DNA of 64,000 nucleotides from Chryseobacterium sp. JAH. Its GTDB lineage: Bacteria; Bacteroidota; Bacteroidia; Flavobacteriales; Weeksellaceae. Location of the stretch: the NCBI RefSeq assembly GCF_001507335.1, contig NZ_LMAH01000003.1:699041-763040 (forward strand), written 5' to 3'. A model generated the notes under the pieces. The model saw only the letters and a program-made list of their open reading frames with translations, was not told the DNA's origin and did no database searches. This document shows positions 26,182-34,840 of the stretch, one piece after another. The first letter of the stretch is position 1. Every line of letters begins with the position of its first letter. Both the position numbers and the translations under genes were made by a program.

Positions 26182-27177
26182 CTATATTGCTTTTCTCAAT
26201 TTTTTATAAAACGCCTCCTCCAAATCAGCAATATGCAGCATCGATTTTGAAAGCTGATTGTAAATGTCGCTTTTCGAATTTCTGTTTTTGTAAACTCTTG
26301 CAATATCCACTGCAAAATCTCTCCAAAGATCGCCAATGGCAGTAATTTCTTTAGATAGCTCTTTCAATTCATCATTTTTAAGGATCACTGCAGCTTCCTG
26401 TAAAAAAGCTCCGTAAATAAACCTGAATCCGCCACCGCCGGTTCCTATTTCCTCCTGCATTCTGATCAGCTGTCCGAGATAATGATTGGTTACTTTTGTG
26501 CCTTTTTTCTCAGCCCATTTCGGGATGCTTTTCGCTACCCAACGCATTGCTTTTATCCCAATAATTGGAACAGGAGCGAGCATGTTTTTGCAGGTATCTT
26601 TGATTCCTTTTTTGATAGCTTCTTCCAGATTGACATTCTCTGGAATGTGTGTCGGGAAGTACATATGACCTTTCGGAGCGAGTGCACCTTTGGCATAACG
26701 CACTTTTTCCAGTTCGGCTTCAGTCAGCGTTGTTGCAAAATCCATCACAGGGTCGCTGATAAGGAATTTTCCGTCTTCTTTTCCGTAAACCACCAAGTTG
26801 TGGGCATTGAAGTGAAATTTATATTCTTCAGGAAAATAAGTAAGGTTGAAAACACCTACCTGTAGACCTGTGGGAATATTTTGTTCTAAATTTTTCTCTA
26901 AAGCAGCCTGAGCTTCTTTTGGGTTGGAAAATTTAACTCTTTTGATTTTGATTCCCAGTCTTTTTGCCGCTTTGCTGAAAATAGCTCCAGGCATTGGACG
27001 GTAACTGAAACCCGGGGCAAAATTTACTTTCAAAAAAGGTAAATACACAAAAAATAATCCGGAACCGATTCCGAAAATCATTGGTTCGCTGAGTTTTAAT
27101 CCTTTGTTGAGTAATAGATTGGAGGCAACACCGTTTTCGCAGTGGGCTGTCTGGTGGTGTTCAAAGTTGATCTTCAT
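26182..27177 (-). CDS. BtrH N-terminal domain protein (putative ACP-dependent acyltransferase)
   Basis: The product is 331 residues. The N-terminal domain fits the BtrH/cysteine-transferase family: Cys13 in HHQTAHCENGVASN, and His126 in FHFNAHNLVVYGKE followed by the acidic SDP. It therefore has a papain-like Cys-His arrangement. A helical C-terminal domain follows (200-331). BtrH moves an acyl group from an ACP to an aminoglycoside in butirosin synthesis. By analogy this protein could join the ACP-bound aryl-polyene to the dialkylresorcinol hydroxyl, forming the flexirubin ester. That role is inference. It lies 1 base from the ATPase gene. Confidence 0.75.
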   Translation of the reverse strand: MKINFEHHQTAHCENGVASNLLLNKGLKLSEPMIFGIGSGLFFVYLPFLKVNFAPGFSYRPMPGAIFSKAAKRLGIKIKRVKFSNPKEAQAALEKNLEQNIPTGLQVGVFNLTYFPEEYKFHFNAHNLVVYGKEDGKFLISDPVMDFATTLTEAELEKVRYAKGALAPKGHMYFPTHIPENVNLEEAIKKGIKDTCKNMLAPVPIIGIKAMRWVAKSIPKWAEKKGTKVTNHYLGQLIRMQEEIGTGGGGFRFIYGAFLQEAAVILKNDELKELSKEITAIGDLWRDFAVDIARVYKNRNSKSDIYNQLSKSMLHIADLEEAFYKKLRKAI

Positions 27178-27179
27178 TA

Positions 27180-27584
27180 TTATTTACCGTCGAAGTTTTT
27201 TAATTCATCTACCGAAATTCCGAAGGTGTCGGCGTATTTTTTCAAAGTAGAATCGCTGAGTTTTTTAAATGTTTTCGGTTTTGCGTGTCGCTTGACCGTC
27301 CATTGCCACTTTCCAACGTACGCTGCAAGAACCTGTAAATCCATCTTATTGAGTTCCATAAAATAGATGATCGGGCTCACGATATGGTTGGCTACATTTT
27401 GTTTTGCTTCTTCAATTCTCTCATTGATGAGTGCCATCGATTCATCAAGGGCTGCTTTTTTAGCTTCCCAACCGATGCTTTGCGCGGTAGTGTAATTGTT
27501 ATTTTCATCAGTCACATATAACATTTCGGTCATATTTGCTGACTGCAAATTACTTTCGTCTTGTGGAATGTCTTGTTTTTTCAC
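27180..27584 (-). CDS. Small protein with XRE-like helix-turn-helix C-terminus
   Basis: This 134-residue product is the first gene of the minus-strand pigment operon. The N-terminal half is acidic and helical. Residues 80-132 look like an XRE-type HTH: DLQVLAAYVGK, then WTVKRHAKPKTFKKL, then LKKYADTFGISVDELKNF, which matches helices 2-5 of that fold. The start is GTG at 27584; an ATG at 27533 is an alternative. It could autoregulate the operon or bind another partner. The basic third helix favours nucleic-acid binding. It is not a recognised named family. Confidence 0.65.
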   Translation of the reverse strand: MKKQDIPQDESNLQSANMTEMLYVTDENNNYTTAQSIGWEAKKAALDESMALINERIEEAKQNVANHIVSPIIYFMELNKMDLQVLAAYVGKWQWTVKRHAKPKTFKKLSDSTLKKYADTFGISVDELKNFDGK

Positions 27585-27756
27585 CCGAAAATATTGATAT
27601 TTTAATCTACAGACGATACTTTATGCATCTGTTTCTCACTTATTTTTCAATGTGCTAAAATAATAAAAATGCAGGACATAGGATAATGGAATATATCGAC
27701 CTCATCTGTCGGAATTTAGAGCAAATTCTCTGTAAATCATTTGAATTACGTATTTA

Positions 27757-28143
27757 TTACATCATAAATACATTAAACTTGTGTCCATCCGGATCTGAAA
27801 AAACAAAACCATAATATCCATCTCCAAATTCTTGAGGCTCGGAATCAATTTTTCCACCGGCATCTGTTATAGATTTTGCCCATTGATCTACTTCTTCTTT
27901 TGTTTCTGCTGACAGAGTGAAAATAATTTCATTGGGATTTTGTCTATTTGAAAAAGCAACTTTTGTATTCTTCTCCAGAATATCTTTAAGGAAAAAATGA
28001 ATGACAAAGCTGTTGTCACTGAAGAAAAAACTAGTCAGTTCATTTGAACGCCCATTCGATTTGAATCCTAACTTAGTGTAAAAGTCAGTAGTACGGTCAA
28101 GATCTTCGATAGCAAAGTTTGCCCAAATCATTTTAGTTTTCAT
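27757..28143 (-). CDS. VOC (glyoxalase/bleomycin-resistance-like) protein
   Basis: The product is 128 residues with the paired beta-alpha-beta-beta-beta pattern of the vicinal-oxygen-chelate fold. The N-terminal block is NFAIEDLDRTTDFYTKLGFK and the C-terminal block is FSDPDGHKFNVF. It is typical of small VOC proteins that bind metal or an antibiotic. The specific substrate is unknown. It is separated by 172 bases from the pigment operon and is probably unrelated to it. Confidence 0.8.
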   Translation of the reverse strand: MKTKMIWANFAIEDLDRTTDFYTKLGFKSNGRSNELTSFFFSDNSFVIHFFLKDILEKNTKVAFSNRQNPNEIIFTLSAETKEEVDQWAKSITDAGGKIDSEPQEFGDGYYGFVFSDPDGHKFNVFMM

Positions 28144-28417
28144 AAGATATTTTTAATGGATTAATTAGTTAGCGTGTGCAAATTCTGTTCCCAGAGCGGT
28201 TGTATTTTGGTTAAATATATTCCAGACAAAGATTTTGAAATTCACTGAAGAATATTGATTGCTACAGAGGACCAAAATGTTTTTATAAAAATTAAAAGTG
28301 ATTCAAGGTGAGCTCCGTAGAGACTGCATTCTATACTGTGTAATATAAATAGAAGAAAGACTGTAACAAATGCCTTCAAAATCCTACTGATTTAACATTA
28401 AATTAATAAATTTCACT
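28144..28417. other. Intergenic stretch, nothing clear
   Basis: These 274 bases separate the divergent VOC and M16 genes. I see AT-rich sequence without a convincing -7 box, hairpin or coding frame. The sequence just before the ATG (AATAAATTTCACT) is one base short of a -7 match but would leave almost no leader. Confidence 0.4.
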
Positions 28418-31330
28418 ATGAAGAAAGTTTTTATTTCTCTTTCATTCTTTTTAATGATCAATGCAATGGCGCAGAAATTTGATACGCAGACGGTGACCGA
28501 TGGTCAGGGCTACACGTATGAAACTGTAAAAAATGATCAGGCGGGAGTGAGAGTCTACACCTTAAAAAACGGATTGAAAGTGTATCTCGCAAAAAACGAC
28601 GATGCTCCGAGAATTCAGACGTATGTGCCGGTAAGAACGGGTTCAAACAACGATCCAAGTGATAATACAGGATTGGCTCATTATCTTGAGCACATGGTTT
28701 TCAAAGGGACTTCTCATTTGGGGACTCAGGACTGGGCAAAAGAAAAAGTTTTGTTGCAGCAGATTTCTGACCTTTATGAACAGCATAAAGCAGAAAAGGA
28801 TCCTGAAAAGAAAAAATTACTTTACAAAAAAATCGATGAGGTTTCTCAGGAAGCTTCAAAATATGCAATTGCTAATGAATATGATAAAGCAATTTCATCT
28901 TTGGGAGCAACAGGAACCAACGCTCACACCTGGTTAGATGAAACAGTTTATAAAAACAATATTCCTGCTAATGAATTGGAAAAATGGCTGAAAGTTGAAA
29001 AAGAAAGATTCTCAGAATTGGTTCTAAGGCTTTTCCATACAGAACTTGAGGCGGTTTATGAAGAGTATAACAGGGCTCAGGATAACGACGGTCGTTTGGT
29101 AAATTATGCTTTAATGGAAGCACTCTTCCCTAAACACCCAAATGGTCAGCAGACCACAATAGGAACGTCAGAGCATTTGAAAAGCCCTTCAATGGTAGCA
29201 ATTCACAAGTATTTTGACACCTATTATGTGCCTAATAATATGGCAGTTGTTTTGGTTGGTGATTTGGATTTTGATAAAACTATAAAATTAGTTGACCAGT
29301 ATTTCGGATCGTTCAAATACAAAGAACTTCCCATGAAAAAAATGGTATCTGAAGAACCAATGACCCAGGTGGTAAGCAGAACTGTAAAAAGTCCGTCTGC
29401 ACCGAGAATGACGATGGCTTGGAGATCAGATTCTTATGGAACAAAAGATGCGAGATTGGCAAGTATGGTTGGTGAAATTCTAAGCAATAATGGGGAAGCG
29501 GGTTTAATTGATTTAAATATCAGCCAAAAACAAAAGGTACTCAGCGCAGGAGCTTATGAATCTCCATATAAAACCTACGGAGCATTTACGATGTATGTAG
29601 TTCCAAAAGAAGGTCAAAGCTTTGATGATGCTAAAAAATTGTTGCTTGGGCAGATTGATTTAGTTAAAAAAGGTCAGTTTCCAGATTGGATGCTGAAAGC
29701 GATTGTCAACGATATGAAAGTTCAGCGTATGAAAGGTTGGGAAACCGCAGACGGTTTGGCTACAACACTTTACAGTGCTTACATCAACGAAAGGACCTGG
29801 CAGCAGGAATTAGATGAAATCAACGATTATGAAAAAATTACCAAAGCAGATATTGTAAAGTTTGCGAATGAGTTTTTCAAAGATAATTATGTTGTGGTTT
29901 ATAAAGAAAAAGGAGTGAATGATAAACTGGTTCGTGTACAGAATCCTGCCATCACACCTATTAAACTTAACAGAGAAGCGCAGTCACCTTTCCTTAAAGA
30001 TATTTTGGGAACTAAAGCAGGAGACATCAAACCTCAGTTTATTGATTACAAAACAGCAATTGCTACTTCTGAAATCAAAGACAAAAAGGTGAGCTTTGTT
30101 CAAAACAAATACAACAAAGTCGCTCAGGTCAGTTATATTTTCCCTTTCGGGACAGACAACGACAAAGAATTAAGCCTTGGAGTAAGTGTTTTACAATATT
30201 TAGGAACTGACAAATACACTCCTGAACAGCTGAAAGAAGAATTCTACAAACTGGGAATTTCAAACAGCTTCAGAACTTCTAATGACCAAACTGTTATCAC
30301 TTTGAGCGGACTGGAAAGCAATATGAAGAAAGGAGTAGAATTGATGAACCACTGGATGACCAACGTGAAAGCCGACAAAGCGATCTATGATCAAACCGTA
30401 AAAACAATTCTAGAATCGAGAGAAGTTGCTAAAAAAGATAAGACCAGAATTATGTCAGCGCTTTCCAATTATGCTAAATATGGGAAAGACTCCAGGATGA
30501 CCGATATTATTTCTAAGCAGCGTCTGGAAAGCATCAACGTAAACGAACTGATGTCTAAAATCAAGACCTTAAATCAATATCCTTATGAGATTTTCATCTA
30601 TGGAGAAGATCAGAAAGGATTGGAAAAAGCGGTAAAACCATTCATTGCCAACACAAAACTACAGCCTGCGAAAGCTAAAGTGTATGCTGAGCCTGCAACA
30701 GAAGGAAAAGTATATTTCACTGCTTACGACATGGTACAGATGGAAATGGCTAAAGTTGCCAAAGCTCAGAATGTAGACTTAAACAATTTTGGGAAAGTAA
30801 ACGTATTCAATGAGTACTTCGGTCGCGGATTGTCGTCTATCGTTTTCCAGGAGATCAGAGAAAGTAAGTCACTGGCTTATTCTGCCTACGTTTCTTACGC
30901 AACGGCTTCTGAAAAGGATCACCCGAACTATGTGACCAACTACATCGGAACTCAGGCCAATAAATTACCTCTTGCCGTAAGCGCAATGAATGATCTGATG
31001 GCAGATTTCCCGCAGATTCCGGCACAGTTTGAAAATTCTAAAGGTTCGGCCTTGAAGCAGATCGCATCAAACAGAATCAACAGAACCAATATTTTCTACA
31101 ACCAGTTGGCATTGAAAAAACTTGGCGTAGATTACGATATCAGAAAAGATGTGTACGCAGAGATTCAGAATTTAAGTCTGCCTCAGCTGACCAGCTTTTA
31201 CAATGCTGATATTAAACCGTTGAAGTATAACACGGCCATCATCGGGAAAAAAGAAAACCTGAATATGGAATCGATCAACAAAATGGGTGAATTCAAAGAA
31301 GTAACCCTTGAAGAAATCTTCGGATATTAA
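28418..31330 (+). CDS. M16 family zinc metalloprotease (secreted)
   Basis: The product is 970 residues. A signal peptide (MKKVFISLSFFLMINAMAQ) is followed by tandem M16 domains. The N-terminal domain has the inverse zinc motif HYLEH at 88-92 and the downstream Glu in ELEAVYEEYN. The C-terminal half (from about residue 545) is an inactive M16 domain, as usual for single-chain pitrilysin/insulinase-like enzymes. It probably degrades peptides in the periplasm. It is not linked to pigment synthesis and ends at a strong terminator. Confidence 0.9.
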   Translation: MKKVFISLSFFLMINAMAQKFDTQTVTDGQGYTYETVKNDQAGVRVYTLKNGLKVYLAKNDDAPRIQTYVPVRTGSNNDPSDNTGLAHYLEHMVFKGTSHLGTQDWAKEKVLLQQISDLYEQHKAEKDPEKKKLLYKKIDEVSQEASKYAIANEYDKAISSLGATGTNAHTWLDETVYKNNIPANELEKWLKVEKERFSELVLRLFHTELEAVYEEYNRAQDNDGRLVNYALMEALFPKHPNGQQTTIGTSEHLKSPSMVAIHKYFDTYYVPNNMAVVLVGDLDFDKTIKLVDQYFGSFKYKELPMKKMVSEEPMTQVVSRTVKSPSAPRMTMAWRSDSYGTKDARLASMVGEILSNNGEAGLIDLNISQKQKVLSAGAYESPYKTYGAFTMYVVPKEGQSFDDAKKLLLGQIDLVKKGQFPDWMLKAIVNDMKVQRMKGWETADGLATTLYSAYINERTWQQELDEINDYEKITKADIVKFANEFFKDNYVVVYKEKGVNDKLVRVQNPAITPIKLNREAQSPFLKDILGTKAGDIKPQFIDYKTAIATSEIKDKKVSFVQNKYNKVAQVSYIFPFGTDNDKELSLGVSVLQYLGTDKYTPEQLKEEFYKLGISNSFRTSNDQTVITLSGLESNMKKGVELMNHWMTNVKADKAIYDQTVKTILESREVAKKDKTRIMSALSNYAKYGKDSRMTDIISKQRLESINVNELMSKIKTLNQYPYEIFIYGEDQKGLEKAVKPFIANTKLQPAKAKVYAEPATEGKVYFTAYDMVQMEMAKVAKAQNVDLNNFGKVNVFNEYFGRGLSSIVFQEIRESKSLAYSAYVSYATASEKDHPNYVTNYIGTQANKLPLAVSAMNDLMADFPQIPAQFENSKGSALKQIASNRINRTNIFYNQLALKKLGVDYDIRKDVYAEIQNLSLPQLTSFYNADIKPLKYNTAIIGKKENLNMESINKMGEFKEVTLEEIFGY

Positions 31331-31353
31331 TTTTCATTAATATAAATTGTTTG

Positions 31354-31384
31354 AAGTGAAGCAGAAATGCTTCACTTTTTTTGT
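31354..31384 (+). terminator. Rho-independent terminator of the M16 gene
   Basis: The perfect stem AAGTGAAGCA/TGCTTCACTT has a GAAA loop and is followed by a run of Ts. Confidence 0.9.
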
Positions 31385-31423
31385 GGAATGAAGTTAGAAG
31401 TAATTCCGGAATTTGAAAGTGTG

Positions 31424-31431
31424 TATATTTG
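31424..31431 (+). promoter_or_regulatory. Bacteroidota -7 box
   Basis: TATATTTG matches TAnnTTTG and lies 33 bases before the ATG at 31465. It excludes the longer GTG-like frame starting at 31429, which lies inside the box. Confidence 0.6.
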
Positions 31432-31464
31432 AGAGGTATCTACAACTTGTATAAAATTACATCT

Positions 31465-32181
31465 ATGAAAATATTTATTTTATTCTTTACAACATTTCTA
31501 CTTCTATCTTGTGGAAAAAATTCAGGAAGTATAGAAAGTGTAGTATCACATGAACGCGACTCATCTGCGCTTGACAATCTGAATATACAAACGAATTCGT
31601 TTACTGAAATTGACAGCACTGGAGTTTTGATTTTTCCTTTGCAAATGGGGCAAAATAAAAGGAATGATGAAAGCTATAATTATAAAGAAATGCCAGACAA
31701 TCAATATTGGAACATACTATTTCTCAATTCTATTACAAACGAGTATCACCTTTTGACAGAAGAGAAAGTAATGATTTTAGAATATGATTTAGAATACAAT
31801 TCAGAACAGGAAATAAAAAAAAATAAAAAGACCAATCACATCTTTTATAAAATAAGAAGCAAAGATTACAATCAAGATAAAGTAATAACAGAAGATGATC
31901 CTGTCTATTTATACGTGTCGGATAATTTCGGGGAAAACTTTCGCCAACTTTCTCCTTCAAATTATAGTCTGAATTATTGGGATTACATTGAGAATTCGAA
32001 CAAAGTTATAATGACATTAACTAAAGATAGCAATCGGAATAAATTGTTTGATGAAAAGGATGAGGTTTTGACCTTCGAGATCGTTTTAGATGATGCGGAA
32101 AAACCTAAAGAAGTATTTAAAACCGAGCTTAAACAAAAACTTAAAAAGCTGTATGATCGAGACTGGAAAAAAATAAAATAA
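31465..32181 (+). CDS. Lipoprotein of unknown function
   Basis: The product is 238 residues. The signal peptide KIFILFFTTFLLLSC ends in a lipobox Cys, so it is a lipoprotein. The remaining polar domain has repeated tyrosines and EF-hand-like acidic loops (DYNQDKVITEDD, DSNRNKLFDEKDE) that may bind calcium. Homologues are unknown to me. I start at ATG 31465 because an upstream frame would overlap the promoter. A terminator follows at 32251. Confidence 0.72.
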   Translation: MKIFILFFTTFLLLSCGKNSGSIESVVSHERDSSALDNLNIQTNSFTEIDSTGVLIFPLQMGQNKRNDESYNYKEMPDNQYWNILFLNSITNEYHLLTEEKVMILEYDLEYNSEQEIKKNKKTNHIFYKIRSKDYNQDKVITEDDPVYLYVSDNFGENFRQLSPSNYSLNYWDYIENSNKVIMTLTKDSNRNKLFDEKDEVLTFEIVLDDAEKPKEVFKTELKQKLKKLYDRDWKKIK

Positions 32182-32250
32182 TTTCAAATATGATTACTGC
32201 TGCTGAAAATCCTACATACTGCAGTGAGTATGGTTTTTATTCTAATATAA

Positions 32251-32276
32251 AAAGCTGCGCAGTTTTAAGCAGCTTT
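32251..32276 (+). terminator. Probable terminator
   Basis: The perfect 8-bp stem AAAGCTGC/GCAGCTTT has a 10-base loop 70 bases after the lipoprotein gene. The T-tract after it is short (GCTTATTTTAAT). Confidence 0.6.
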
Positions 32277-32407
32277 GCTTATTTTAATCCACAGGAAAGG
32301 TTTATAATAAAATATTTTTTTAATTTTATTCTGTGAAAAGATTAGTGAAAAATCTTTAAAACAATCTGTTAATAACACCAAAGCATATCAACTTAAAAAA
32401 TATTACC

Positions 32408-32914
32408 ATGAAAAAATCTGCATTTTTAGCACTTTTTTTTGTGCTTTTTTCTTCAACTATCTTTTACGGTCAGAAAATTACCGATGGCGCCACAGTAGAT
32501 GTCAACGGTTTGGCAGTGACTTTTAATATTCTGAATAAAGAATCAGTGAATGTTGGAGGCAAAAGCTTTGACCGGTATAAGGTTTCGGCAACGGTAACCA
32601 ACAACAGTGGGAAAAGCATCAATATGAGACTGGCGACAGCTCCTCAGATTGTAACCAATATCGGTTTGGTAGAGATCAACTGCATCAATGCAACTGGAGC
32701 AAAGCTGACTTCAAAAAAAATCGATCTGAAACCAAAACCACACAACCTCAATGTTACCTATTGGGCATACAACAAAGATGGGAAATACGAGAGTTCAGTA
32801 CTTCCGGTGGTGGCAGGTTATTATCTTGATCCAGGTGACAGTTCGACGGATAATGCAATTTTCATTGTTCCACAGGGTGAAGAGCCAAATGTTTCAGTGA
32901 GAAAACTGCAGTAG
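32408..32914 (+). CDS. Secreted beta-rich protein, unknown function
   Basis: The product is 168 residues. The signal peptide MKKSAFLALFFVLFSSTIFYGQ is followed by a probable beta-sandwich (alternating Val/Asn/Thr strands; NNSGKSINMRL, LDPGDSSTDNAIFIVPQG). It has no catalytic motif or C-terminal T9SS sorting domain. It could be an envelope or structural protein. The family is unknown to me. Confidence 0.72.
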   Translation: MKKSAFLALFFVLFSSTIFYGQKITDGATVDVNGLAVTFNILNKESVNVGGKSFDRYKVSATVTNNSGKSINMRLATAPQIVTNIGLVEINCINATGAKLTSKKIDLKPKPHNLNVTYWAYNKDGKYESSVLPVVAGYYLDPGDSSTDNAIFIVPQGEEPNVSVRKLQ

Positions 32915-32939
32915 ATGACACAACTTAACTGAAATAAAA

Positions 32940-32966
32940 AAGTGATGCACTCCTAATGCATCACTT
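32940..32966. terminator. Bidirectional terminator
   Basis: The perfect stem AAGTGATGCA/TGCATCACTT with loop CTCCTAA lies between convergent genes. An A-tract (AAATAAAAAA) on the left serves the minus strand. The right side is only mildly T-rich. Confidence 0.75.
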
Positions 32967-32989
32967 CTTATATATTGGGGTTTAATCAA

Positions 32990-33709
32990 CTAACCGCCAT
33001 ATCCTAAGGCAAAAATAGTTATGCCTATCAAAATAGTTGCAATGATTAAGTATATTAAGTAGCTTCCAATACTTCTCAGGAATACTTCCTTCGCAGTCAT
33101 TTTGTTAAAGAACTGTTTATTCGTCCAAAAAATCAAAATGAAATCGATAAGGAAAAGAATGTTTGTAATAATATTAAAACCTGACTCGTCTTTTACAAAG
33201 TACAAAACAGGTAAAAACAAGATATGAACGCCCAGTCTCTGTGAAGTTTTAAATGCCTCAAAAATGATGATTTCATAAAAATTATATCCTGTTTTTTTAA
33301 ACATCAGATAAGTCGTGAATGTATAAACAGGAATGGTCGCAACCACAAACCAGTAATAATGTTCAAAAATCTTTTCCAATACAGCACCTGAAGATTCGTC
33401 TATTGCGGAACGGTGATTTAAATCTAGTAAATGATAAATTAAGGCATAAATGGTCGCCACAATGATCACCATAGAGATAGGCCTGAAATGATTCACGCGC
33501 TTTCCCTCGATGTAATCACTAATTACATAACCGGGTTTTTCAAAAAGTTTTTTTAGAGAGTAGCCAATTCCTTTATCATAATGCAGAAGGCCATGTTGGA
33601 TATCTTCCCACAGAAATTCATAATTGATTCTCTTGGTTTTGGCCGATTGTCCGCATTGGTTGCAATAGTTTCCGTCAAATAGATTTCCGCAGTTTTTACA
33701 TGTGATCAT
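32990..33709 (-). CDS. DUF3667 family membrane protein with zinc ribbon
   Basis: This 239-residue product starts with a CxxC-x9-CxxC zinc ribbon (CKNCGNLFDGNYCNQCG). It is followed by the conserved HYDKGIGYSLKKLFEKPG block and five hydrophobic helices. This is the DUF3667 layout, found widely in Bacteroidota and without known function. Divergent signals suggest independent transcription. There is no link to pigment enzymes. Confidence 0.85.
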   Translation of the reverse strand: MITCKNCGNLFDGNYCNQCGQSAKTKRINYEFLWEDIQHGLLHYDKGIGYSLKKLFEKPGYVISDYIEGKRVNHFRPISMVIIVATIYALIYHLLDLNHRSAIDESSGAVLEKIFEHYYWFVVATIPVYTFTTYLMFKKTGYNFYEIIIFEAFKTSQRLGVHILFLPVLYFVKDESGFNIITNILFLIDFILIFWTNKQFFNKMTAKEVFLRSIGSYLIYLIIATILIGITIFALGYGG

Positions 33710-33812
33710 ACAATGAATTTTGCATTACAAATATCCGGATTTTTTCGATGAAATATTGAGTCTAAGAGAAGAATAGTAGAACTTCTGATAGCTTAAACAA
33801 AGTGAATTACTC

Positions 33813-34082
33813 TTATTTCCTTTTTTTGTACTTCAACTGTATCAGCATATAGACTTCATCTTTCTCAATATCTTTACACCAGGTACGTTCAACAACCAAC
33901 GCATTATCATACAGGTAAAGGTCTTCCATATTGTTGACGTATTCTAATCTTTCGGAAGTTTTATACTTAAAAAATGAAATCAGATTGACCTCATCACCTA
34001 CCGCCGGAGCAACAGGAAATTCCACAGAGTTTTCAAACTCAAATTCTATATCGTAGGAATAAAATCTTACTTTAACGTTCAT
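33813..34082 (-). CDS. Small hypothetical protein
   Basis: The product is 89 residues, highly charged, with probable beta structure (VRFYSYDIEFEFENSVEFP, then VAPAVGDEVNLISFF) and a basic C-terminus KYKKRK. No signal peptide or membrane segment is seen. The family is unknown to me. The frame is clean and codon use fits its neighbours, so I think it is real. Confidence 0.6.
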   Translation of the reverse strand: MNVKVRFYSYDIEFEFENSVEFPVAPAVGDEVNLISFFKYKTSERLEYVNNMEDLYLYDNALVVERTWCKDIEKDEVYMLIQLKYKKRK

Positions 34083-34207
34083 AACTTTAATTTTGCCAAA
34101 TATATCGAAATAAAGCGGTTTTGCGTCAACAATGTATTGGTGAAAGTGAGTTCATCACAGATTAAGTAAAAAGAATTTGTAGTGAAATTAATAAGTTTTT
34201 ACAAAAA

Positions 34208-34228
34208 AAGCCGACTTGACGCCGGCTT
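34208..34228 (-). terminator. Terminator of the DarAB operon
   Basis: On the minus strand a stem AAGCCG/CGGCTT with a 9-base loop is followed by a run of Ts (seven As at 34203-34209 on the plus strand). It lies 20 bases after the last dehydratase gene. Confidence 0.7.
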
Positions 34229-34247
34229 ATCTATTTATAATAAATTA

Positions 34248-34688
34248 CTATTTCAATTCCTGAATAAAGAGATTGATTTCTGCTTTGATCAGCAGTTCGT
34301 CATTTCTGAAACTTTCACATGAGATATTGCAGATGTTTTCGTACTGAGAAATGAGTGACGCTTTAGAAATAATTCTTTCACCTACTTTTGGTAAAGCAAA
34401 AAGCTCAATCTTTTTGATGTTGGTGATAAAGCCAATAAGTTTTGTATCATCATGTGGACCTTTGAAAAAACTTTGTCCGAGAATCGATGAGCAGGTTTGT
34501 GCTAAATTTTCTACCAATCCGGCTTCAACGAATTCATTGTTGTGAACGAAGATATTGTCTGCGCTAATTTCAAAGGAAGTTTCTACTTTTTCCTGAGTCA
34601 ACTCAAGAATATAGTCAACCATCAACATCGGTTCGCGATGCGGTAAAAAATGGTGAATATTGATGATGTTGTCTTCTTTTAGCTCCAT
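34248..34688 (-). CDS. Hotdog-fold 3-hydroxyacyl-ACP dehydratase (ApeP-like)
   Basis: The product is 146 residues with the N-terminal FLPHREPMLMVD block of FabA/FabZ. The active-site residues are His49 and Glu60 in FVHNNEFVEAGLVENLAQ, spaced 11 apart as in the paralogue next to it. It should dehydrate 3-hydroxyacyl-ACP intermediates, probably as part of a heterodimer. It is a clear paralogue of the gene at 34841 (shared HREP/KKPF and DNIFVH/DNLFVH blocks). It is separated from that gene by a hairpin with a T-tract, and it is the last gene of the dar operon. Confidence 0.78.
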   Translation of the reverse strand: MELKEDNIINIHHFLPHREPMLMVDYILELTQEKVETSFEISADNIFVHNNEFVEAGLVENLAQTCSSILGQSFFKGPHDDTKLIGFITNIKKIELFALPKVGERIISKASLISQYENICNISCESFRNDELLIKAEINLFIQELK

Positions 34689-34746
34689 TTAAAATTGTTT
34701 CATTAAAACTTTTAATTGCATTTATTTCGTCACTTAGATTAGATTT

Positions 34747-34793
34747 AAAAAAAAAATCGTATCGAGAAGTTGAGTTGCTGAGGTTCTCAATAC
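34747..34793 (-). terminator. Internal terminator or attenuator between the two dehydratases
   Basis: On the minus strand a stem GTATTGAGAA/TTCTCGATAC (one mismatch) with a 15-base loop is followed by ATC-T10. The ten As at 34747-34756 on the plus strand are visible. It lies between the stop at 34841 and the start at 34688, so it may reduce expression of the last gene. Confidence 0.55.
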
Positions 34794-34840
34794 AAATTCT
34801 TTTAGAATTTTACTCGAACTGATGAATAATTGTTTCAATC

